A DNA stretch of 16,407 nucleotides from RYN-433 sp036558265. Lineage in GTDB: Bacteria; Planctomycetota; Phycisphaerae; Tepidisphaerales; Tepidisphaeraceae. Below, piece by piece: positions 11,146-16,407 of the stretch. The translations under genes and the position numbers were made by a program. Each line of letters starts with the position of its first letter. Positions within the stretch are counted from its first letter, which is position 1. The notes under the pieces were generated by a model, which worked only from the letters and a program-made list of their open reading frames with translations, was not told the origin of the DNA and ran no database searches. The DNA lies in contig DATBFY010000761.1 of the NCBI GenBank assembly GCA_036558265.1, positions 1 to 16,407 on the forward strand, in the 5' to 3' direction.

Positions 11146-11985
11146 ATGACCTGCGAGCAGCGACGAGATTTGATGCCCCTGTTGCTTTTGGACGGCCTTG
11201 AGCCGGCCGAGGCAGCGGCGCTGCGGGCTCACCTGGCGAGTGGGTGCGCCAGGTGTGCCTCGTTCCTCGCCGAGGCCGATGCGACCCTCAGTTATCTGCC
11301 CTACGGCCTCGACCCCGTCGATCCGTCCCCGACCGCGCGCCAGCGACTGTTCGACCGCATCCAGGAACACGCCGCAACCTCTTATGAGACCGGCCGGCCC
11401 CGCTTGAGTTACGGGCCCCCTGCGCGGCGCCTGCCATGGATGCCCACCTGGGTCCGCAGGTCGCTGCCGGTCGCCGTCGCCGCATGCGTGACGTTCGTCA
11501 CGACCGTCCGCTACATGTCCGGCGTCCAGCACGGGCGCGACCAGGTCTACCAGAAGCAGCTCGCCAGCGCGAAGCAGGAGTCGGCCAGGAAAGACCAGGA
11601 CATCCGCGAGCTGACCAACGACCTGACCGTCCCGGTCGAGCTCATCCGCTCCCCCTCGGTCAAGCAGATCGTGCTCGAGGGCCGCACCCAGCCCAAGGCC
11701 ATGGCCCGGGCGCTGTGGGATCCCAAACGCAAGGCCTGGCACTTCTACGCCTACAACCTCCAGCAGCTCGGGCCTAAAGACGCATACGAGCTCTGGTTCG
11801 TCACGCCCTACGGCCGAAAAGTCCCCGCCTCCACCTTCCGCCCCAACGAGCTGGGCTACGCCCATATCGTCGCCTCGCTCCCCAGCGACGTCGGCCCGAT
11901 CGCCGGCGCCTTCGTCACCGACGAGCCGGCCGTGGGCACGTTCCAGCCCACCGGCGAAACCCACCTCTCTGGCAAACTCGAATAG
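11146..11985 (+). CDS. RskA-like membrane anti-sigma factor
   Basis: 279 residues. The N-terminal 45 residues resemble an anti-sigma zinc-binding domain: Cys3, then RAHLASGCARC with His29, Cys34 and Cys37 (spacing HX4CX2C, one residue longer than the classical HX3CX2C). A moderately hydrophobic segment (SLPVAVAACVTFVTTV, about 106-121) is the likely single membrane helix, followed by a Lys/Gln-rich coiled-coil-like stretch (131-160). Residues from about 165 to the end match the RskA C-terminal domain in pattern: WHFYAYNLQQLGPKDAYELW, followed by TPYGRKVPASTF. The role is to bind the ECF sigma factor encoded just upstream and release it on a signal, often by regulated proteolysis. Adjacent position supports the pairing. 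Whether the zinc site is functional is unknown. Confidence 0.85.
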   Translation: MTCEQRRDLMPLLLLDGLEPAEAAALRAHLASGCARCASFLAEADATLSYLPYGLDPVDPSPTARQRLFDRIQEHAATSYETGRPRLSYGPPARRLPWMPTWVRRSLPVAVAACVTFVTTVRYMSGVQHGRDQVYQKQLASAKQESARKDQDIRELTNDLTVPVELIRSPSVKQIVLEGRTQPKAMARALWDPKRKAWHFYAYNLQQLGPKDAYELWFVTPYGRKVPASTFRPNELGYAHIVASLPSDVGPIAGAFVTDEPAVGTFQPTGETHLSGKLE

Positions 11986-12006
11986 CTTAGGTTAAGCGAA
12001 CGCACC

Positions 12007-13341
12007 ATGAAGGCTTTCGCCTGCACGCTGATCGTGCTGTTCTGTCACTGCGCCTTTGCTGCTCCGCCCAAATCGCATCAAGCCGAGATGAGCTGGCTCG
12101 ACAACGGCACGATCCGCCTGGGCGTCGATCTCAACCTCGGCGGCGCGGTCACGCACCTCTCGCGGTCGAAATCCGACGTCAACCTGATCAACAGTTGGGA
12201 CTGGGGCCGGCAGGTGCAGATGTCCTACTACGCCGGGCCCGTTCCCTTCACCCCCCGCGGCAAGCAGCCCGCCAAGGTGTGGCGCGGCCTCGGCTGGAAC
12301 CCGATCCAGGCCGGTGACCACTTCGGCAACTCATCCAGGGTCATAGAGCATCGCAACGACGGCAAATCGATCTACGTGAAGTGCGTCCCGATGCAGTGGC
12401 CACTCGACAATGAGCCGGGCGAGTGCACGTTCGAGACCTGGTACGAGCTAAATGGCGCTGCCGTGCGCGTTCGCGCGGCGCTGAACAACGATCGTTCGGA
12501 CAAGACGCAGTGGCCGGCCCGCGCCCAGGAACTGCCCGCCGTCTACACCAATGGGCCATTCCATCGCCTCCTGACCTACACCGGCGACAAGCCCTTCACC
12601 GGCGGCGACCTGATCCGCATCGAGCATCAACTCGGTCAGGATGGCGCCGCGTGGGGACATTGGCTGGCGACGGAGAACTGGGCCGCGCTGGTCAACGACG
12701 ACGGCTGGGGGCTGGGCGTCTGGAACCCGGGCGCCTACTCGTTCAGCGGCGGCTTCGCCGGCAAGCCGGGCAAGGGCGGTCCCGGCGACGATCCCACCGG
12801 CTACATCGCCCCCAACCGCGAGGAGATCCTCGACTGGAACGTCCGCCACGAGTACGCCTACACGCTGATCGTCGGCGACCTCAAGTCGATCCGCGATTAC
12901 GTTTACCAGCACGCCCAGCGTCCCGCCCCGCCGAACTACCGTTTTGACAAGGACCGCCAGGGTTGGTGGTACTCCCACGCCACCGACGCCGGCTGGCCGA
13001 TCAGCGGCGAACTCAAGATCACTCCGACCGGCGAGCACCCGAGCCTGATCGGCCCCGACGCCTTCTGGCCCGCGGCCGACGGGCCGGTCCTCTACGTTCG
13101 GGCCGCGTTCAAGACAGGTCAGGCGAACGCCCGCGTCTTCTGGACGCGCCTGGGCGAAAAGGCGATGGCGAGCATGACCTTTCCGATCATTCCCGATGGC
13201 CAGTATCGCACATATGAGGTCCGCCTGGCCGACTCGCCCGAGTACAAGGGCGTGATCACCGGGTTGCGGCTCGAACTGGCGGAGAAGGGCAGCGAAACCG
13301 CGTCGGTTCGCGTTCAAGCGATTGGTTTTCGCAAGCTCTGA
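12007..13341 (+). CDS. Secreted protein with mutarotase-like and carbohydrate-binding-like domains
   Basis: 444 residues with a signal peptide (1-18, ending AFA). The first part (about 28-310) is rich in Trp and Gly and begins NGTIRLGVDLNLGGAVTHLS, a pattern like beta-supersandwich (galactose-mutarotase-like) domains that bind or cleave sugars. I cannot name a catalytic residue. The C-terminal part (about 312-444) contains DGPVLYVRAAFKTG, ARVFWTR, IPDGQYRTYEVRL and GVITGLRLEL. This pattern recurs in jelly-roll domains attached to many secreted carbohydrate-active proteins. The gene starts 21 bp after the anti-sigma stop, so it may belong to the sigma operon or regulon. Function is not assigned; a role in handling polysaccharide or sugar outside the cell is an inference. 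Confidence 0.75.
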   Translation: MKAFACTLIVLFCHCAFAAPPKSHQAEMSWLDNGTIRLGVDLNLGGAVTHLSRSKSDVNLINSWDWGRQVQMSYYAGPVPFTPRGKQPAKVWRGLGWNPIQAGDHFGNSSRVIEHRNDGKSIYVKCVPMQWPLDNEPGECTFETWYELNGAAVRVRAALNNDRSDKTQWPARAQELPAVYTNGPFHRLLTYTGDKPFTGGDLIRIEHQLGQDGAAWGHWLATENWAALVNDDGWGLGVWNPGAYSFSGGFAGKPGKGGPGDDPTGYIAPNREEILDWNVRHEYAYTLIVGDLKSIRDYVYQHAQRPAPPNYRFDKDRQGWWYSHATDAGWPISGELKITPTGEHPSLIGPDAFWPAADGPVLYVRAAFKTGQANARVFWTRLGEKAMASMTFPIIPDGQYRTYEVRLADSPEYKGVITGLRLELAEKGSETASVRVQAIGFRKL

Positions 13342-13361
13342 CGAAACAATCGCAGATTCTT

Positions 13362-13390
13362 TTGACGGCCCGCCCCGCCGCGCCTAACTT
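13362..13390 (+). promoter_or_regulatory. Candidate promoter giving a near-leaderless mRNA
   Basis: TTGACG (13362-13367, 5 of 6 to the -35 consensus) and TAACTT (13385-13390) are 17 bases apart. The -10 box ends only 8 bases before the ATG at 13399, so transcription would start at or within a base or two of the start codon. The gene indeed has no Shine-Dalgarno sequence. The -10 match is weak (3 of 6). Confidence 0.35.
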
Positions 13391-13398
13391 GTGCGCTC

Positions 13399-14520
13399 AT
13401 GACCTCCAAACGACCTCTCGCGCGATCGCTCCTGCTCGTCCCGCTGCTGTTCGGCTTCGCCTGCAAATCCGGCAATAATGCCGGCCCGGCGCAAACCTCG
13501 TCCAAAACTCCACCCACCACGCGTACCGTCTCCGCCAACAACACCAACGCCCTGATGGTTCCCGAGAACGCCTCCGGCACGCTCGGCACGATCGAGCGGC
13601 TCGACCCCGCGCTCGATGCGCTGCTTGCCAGGGACGCGAAGCTCGAAATCCTCGTCAAAGGCCTCGACTGGGCCGAAGGCCCCGTCTGGTCCAGGCGCGA
13701 CCGCTGCCTCTATTGGTCCGATGTCCCGCAGAACGTCGTCTACCGCTGGTCCGAGGGCAAAGGCGTCAGCGTCTACCTCCGTCCCAGCGGCTACACCGGC
13801 GCCACGCCCCGGGCCGGCGAGCCGGGTTCCAACGGCCTGACGATCGACCGCGACGGCCGCCTGACCCTATGCGAGCACGGCGACCGCCGGGTCGCGCGTC
13901 TCGAGAACAACGGCAAGACCCAGACGGCCTTGGCCGATCGCTTCGAGGGCAAGCGATTCAACTCCCCCAACGACCTCTGTTACGATTCCAAGGGCAACCT
14001 CTACTTCACCGACCCGGCCTACGGCCTGGAAGGCAAGCTCGACGATCCGAAGAAGGAACTGCCCTTCCAGGGCGTCTACCGCCTGACTCCCGACCGCAAG
14101 CTCAGCGCGCTGACCAAGGAGATCAAGTTCCCCAACGGCGTCGCGCTCTCGCCGGATGAGAAGGTGCTCTACGTCGCCGAATCGAACCCCGATCACCCCG
14201 TCGTCTGGGCCTTTGACCTGGCGGCCGACGGCACGCTCGCGAACCCTCGCACCTTCTTCGACGCGACGGCGCTGGTGGCAAAAAAGCTTAAGGGTCTCCC
14301 CGACGGAATGAAGGTCGATCAGCGGGGCAACGTCTGGCTCGGCGGCCCGGGCGGCATCCTCGTCCTCTCCAAAGAGGGCAAGCACCTGGGCACGATCCTC
14401 ACCGGCGAGGCGACTGCCAACTGCGCCTGGGGCGACGACGGCTCGACGCTCTACGTCACGGCTGATATGTACCTCTGCCGGATCAAGACCAGCACCCGCG
14501 GCACGATCCCCGGGCAATGA
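13399..14520 (+). CDS. SMP-30/gluconolactonase family exported protein
   Basis: 373 residues. A basic, then hydrophobic N-terminus ending in Cys22 (LLFGFAC) suggests a lipoprotein, though the lipobox is imperfect (Gly at -3). A Ser/Thr/Asn-rich linker (24-60) follows. The rest is a six-bladed SMP-30/gluconolactonase propeller. Expected metal-site and signature segments are visible: Glu93 in DWAEGPVW, Asn191 in FNSPNDLCYD, Asn246 in FPNGVALSPDE and Asp302 in LPDGMKVD. Family members hydrolyse sugar lactones such as glucono-1,5-lactone to the acid using a divalent metal; the true substrate here is unknown. Export would place the reaction outside the cytoplasm. A promoter-like pair precedes it, so it can be transcribed separately from the gene 57 bp upstream. 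Confidence 0.9.
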   Translation: MTSKRPLARSLLLVPLLFGFACKSGNNAGPAQTSSKTPPTTRTVSANNTNALMVPENASGTLGTIERLDPALDALLARDAKLEILVKGLDWAEGPVWSRRDRCLYWSDVPQNVVYRWSEGKGVSVYLRPSGYTGATPRAGEPGSNGLTIDRDGRLTLCEHGDRRVARLENNGKTQTALADRFEGKRFNSPNDLCYDSKGNLYFTDPAYGLEGKLDDPKKELPFQGVYRLTPDRKLSALTKEIKFPNGVALSPDEKVLYVAESNPDHPVVWAFDLAADGTLANPRTFFDATALVAKKLKGLPDGMKVDQRGNVWLGGPGGILVLSKEGKHLGTILTGEATANCAWGDDGSTLYVTADMYLCRIKTSTRGTIPGQ

Positions 14521-14586
14521 ACCTCTCGCGCCACCTACAGCCGAGGCGCGGACAGGCGGGCGTTCCGATGTTAGAACAGGGGCCCG

Positions 14587-15264
14587 ATGAACCCCGGTAA
14601 GCCATTTCCCCGACGACGGGTCTGCGTCACCCTGACGCTGCTGCTCCTGCTGGCGGTCTGCGCCCGGGCAGAGGAGGCCGTCAAGATCGAGAAAGAGGCC
14701 CCGGCCGTCGAGTACAAGCGGTTCGATCCCTCCAACCCGCCCAATCCGCCGCCGCCGTTGGACAAGGGGGAGGCGGCGGTCACCGTCTACCGCTTCGGGG
14801 TCACCGTGGACTCGCGGTACAGCTACACCCAGCCCGCCAAGCCCCCCCAGGGCCCGGTCAAGATGGACATCACCGTCGAGGAGATCTCGGTCAAGCTGGG
14901 GCTGTCGATCACCATCTGGCTCCCGGACAACGCCAGCCGCGAGCTGGCGGCGCACGAGGAGGGGCACCGGACCATCACCCAGGCATTCTACGGCGACGCG
15001 GAGCAGACGATGAGAGGTTTGGCACAGCGATGGGTGGGCAAGAAGGTGACCGGGCAGGGCCCCGACGCCAAGGCCGCCGCCCGTTCCGCGATCGACCAGT
15101 TGAGCCGCAAGCTGTGCGATGAGTACCTGAACGCGGTCAATACGCCCTGCGAGAAGGCCCAGACGGTCTTCGACCGCCTGACCGACCACGGCCGCAACGT
15201 CCAGCCCGCAGCGGCGGAGGGGGTGAAACAGGCGCTGGAGGAAGTCAAGAAAACGCGGGAGTAG
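14587..15264 (+). CDS. Exported DUF922-like putative zinc protease
   Basis: 225 residues. A signal peptide (about 1-28, CARA cleavage site) is followed by a Pro-rich stretch (PSNPPNPPPPL, 48-58). A region VKMDITVEEISVKLGLSITI leads into WLPDNASRELAAHEEGHRTI, where H123-E-E-G-H127 is an HExxH zinc-protease motif. Strands of this kind followed by HEEGH and a charged helix match DUF922 (predicted Zn-dependent protease). Two Cys (117 and 187 region) could form a disulfide; only the latter pair is clear in LCDEYLNAVNTPCEK. AGGGG lies 4 bases before the ATG. It is convergent with the transaldolase, 7 bp between stops. Proteolytic activity is a family prediction; no substrate can be inferred. Confidence 0.7.
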   Translation: MNPGKPFPRRRVCVTLTLLLLLAVCARAEEAVKIEKEAPAVEYKRFDPSNPPNPPPPLDKGEAAVTVYRFGVTVDSRYSYTQPAKPPQGPVKMDITVEEISVKLGLSITIWLPDNASRELAAHEEGHRTITQAFYGDAEQTMRGLAQRWVGKKVTGQGPDAKAAARSAIDQLSRKLCDEYLNAVNTPCEKAQTVFDRLTDHGRNVQPAAAEGVKQALEEVKKTRE

Positions 15265-15271
15265 CCCTTCT

Positions 15272-16327
15272 CTACTTCGCCCCCGCGAGCGCCGCGCGTT
15301 TTTCGGCGACTAGTTTGAGCAGGGCGTGCTGCGGCTCGGCGAACTTGGCCGTGCCCTCTTCCATCAGCTTGTCTTCCAGCTTCCGCTGATCGACCTTCTG
15401 GTCGACCTCGTCGAGCACGGCCTGCGGGGGCATCTGATCGACCTTGCGGGTGTAGGTCTTGTTGAGCTTCTCGACCGCCTCATTGGTGGCGGGCGGGTTG
15501 GTCTGGATGTCGCTGCCGGCCAGGGCTTCGACGTACTTGTCGGGCGGGTCGGTGGGCTTCTTGGTGCCGGTGCTGGCGAAGATGATCTCCTGCTGGAGGG
15601 GGAGCTTCTTGTCCGCCCAGAAGGCCTGGTTTTCCCGCCACATGCGCTTGGCGTTGACGATGCCGACCTGCCCCTGGGCGGCCGATGAAAGCTGCGGCAC
15701 GCTTTTTTCGGTGTACACGTCCACGCGCGAAATGAAGATGCTGTAGACGCTTTTGAAACCCTGAAGTCCGGCCTTGCGGCGCTGGGCGCCGCGCCAGATG
15801 TTGTCGCGCGCGATCTTGTACTGGCGCTGGGAGAAGATCAGGGTGACGTTGATCGTGATGCCGGCGGCGGCGATGTCCTCCAGCGCGTCCAGGCCGGCAG
15901 GGGTGGCGGGGACCTTGATCATCCGGTTGGTGTGCCCGGCGGACCATTTCTTCGCCAGCTCGACGTATTGGCGGACGCGGTCGGCGTGGGGGATGGGGTT
16001 CTTAACGTCCTCCAAGAGTGGGTCCAGCTCGAAGCTGACGTAGCCGTTGTTGCCCTTGGTCGATTGCCAGACGGGGGCGAAGACGCCCTGGGCGTCCTTC
16101 ACCAGGTCGTCGGTCAGGGCCCAGGCGATGTCGGCATCCGACGGACTTTGCTCCATGTGCTTTTCGATCTTGGCGTCGAATCGGCCGGTCTTGATCAGGT
16201 CGGCGATGATGATCGGATTGGACGTGGCGCCGGTGGCGCCCTTGGCAAAGTTCTTGCGCACCAGGTCGGGGTCGATCGAGTCCAGCCAGAGTTTGGTGCC
16301 GGTGGCGATGAGGGATTTGAGGGACAT
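15272..16327 (-). CDS. tal: Transaldolase
   Basis: 351 residues, about 35 longer than the classical TalB enzyme, mainly through a charged C-terminal tail. It transfers a dihydroxyacetone unit between sugar phosphates in the non-oxidative pentose phosphate pathway, in the cytoplasm. Active-site residues line up with the family: Asp16 (LWLDSI), Asn37 (GATSNP), Glu100 (YVSFE), Schiff-base Lys138 (RMIKVPAT), Asn160 and Thr162 (ITINVTLIFS) and Ser200 (FISRVD). The start ATG at 16327 has GGAG 7 bases upstream. It is convergent with the DUF922-like gene. The subfamily is uncertain: the long form recalls the mycobacterial-type transaldolases rather than TalB or the short fructose-6-phosphate aldolase group. 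Confidence 0.93.
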   Translation of the reverse strand: MSLKSLIATGTKLWLDSIDPDLVRKNFAKGATGATSNPIIIADLIKTGRFDAKIEKHMEQSPSDADIAWALTDDLVKDAQGVFAPVWQSTKGNNGYVSFELDPLLEDVKNPIPHADRVRQYVELAKKWSAGHTNRMIKVPATPAGLDALEDIAAAGITINVTLIFSQRQYKIARDNIWRGAQRRKAGLQGFKSVYSIFISRVDVYTEKSVPQLSSAAQGQVGIVNAKRMWRENQAFWADKKLPLQQEIIFASTGTKKPTDPPDKYVEALAGSDIQTNPPATNEAVEKLNKTYTRKVDQMPPQAVLDEVDQKVDQRKLEDKLMEEGTAKFAEPQHALLKLVAEKRAALAGAK

Positions 16328-16407
16328 GGGTAGCTCCGGTGATAGGTGAATCGAGCCGGTCGGCGTACAAGGAATATGCTAGCGGGGGGATCGGGCGAGG
16401 TCTACGC

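Overview
The window is GC-rich, single-copy chromosomal DNA. Its protein families point to a planctomycete, perhaps of the Phycisphaerae: dockerin-type repeats combined with a PEP-CTERM sorting tail, a huge Ser/Thr kinase carrying a WD40 domain, and an ECF sigma factor beside an RskA-like anti-sigma factor. The taxon is inferred from these families only. I saw no rRNA, tRNA, CRISPR array, transposase or phage gene.

Left part (1-4350). A secreted subtilisin-like (S8) protease reads leftwards and runs off the window edge. It is divergent, across a 315-bp gap, from a 674-residue exported protein. That protein has one N-terminal dockerin pair, a seven-bladed propeller of about 50-residue repeats, three more dockerin pairs and a PEP-CTERM tail. 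A hairpin with a U-tract on the minus strand separates it from a small membrane protein with a PLDc_N domain, read leftwards. The ribosome binding site of that small gene lies inside a perfect hairpin.

Middle (4354-11985). An NAD(P)-dependent aldehyde dehydrogenase reads leftwards, upstream of the small membrane gene. It is divergent from the centrepiece of the window: a 1444-residue single-pass membrane protein that joins a class III nucleotidyl cyclase domain, a Ser/Thr kinase, a transmembrane helix and about fifteen WD40 blades. An ECF sigma factor follows 14 bp later, then an RskA-like anti-sigma factor. The order suggests a membrane signalling cassette: propeller sensor outside, kinase and cyclase inside, transcriptional output through the sigma factor. 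The functional link is inference.

Right part (12007-16407). Three exported proteins follow in the same direction with short gaps: a secreted protein with a mutarotase-like N-terminal region and a carbohydrate-binding-like C-terminal domain, an SMP-30/gluconolactonase family protein, and a DUF922-like protein with an HExxH motif. They converge, 7 bp apart, with a transaldolase on the minus strand. Sugar and aldehyde metabolism recurs here (gluconolactonase, transaldolase, aldehyde dehydrogenase), but nothing in the sequence proves that these genes form one pathway.
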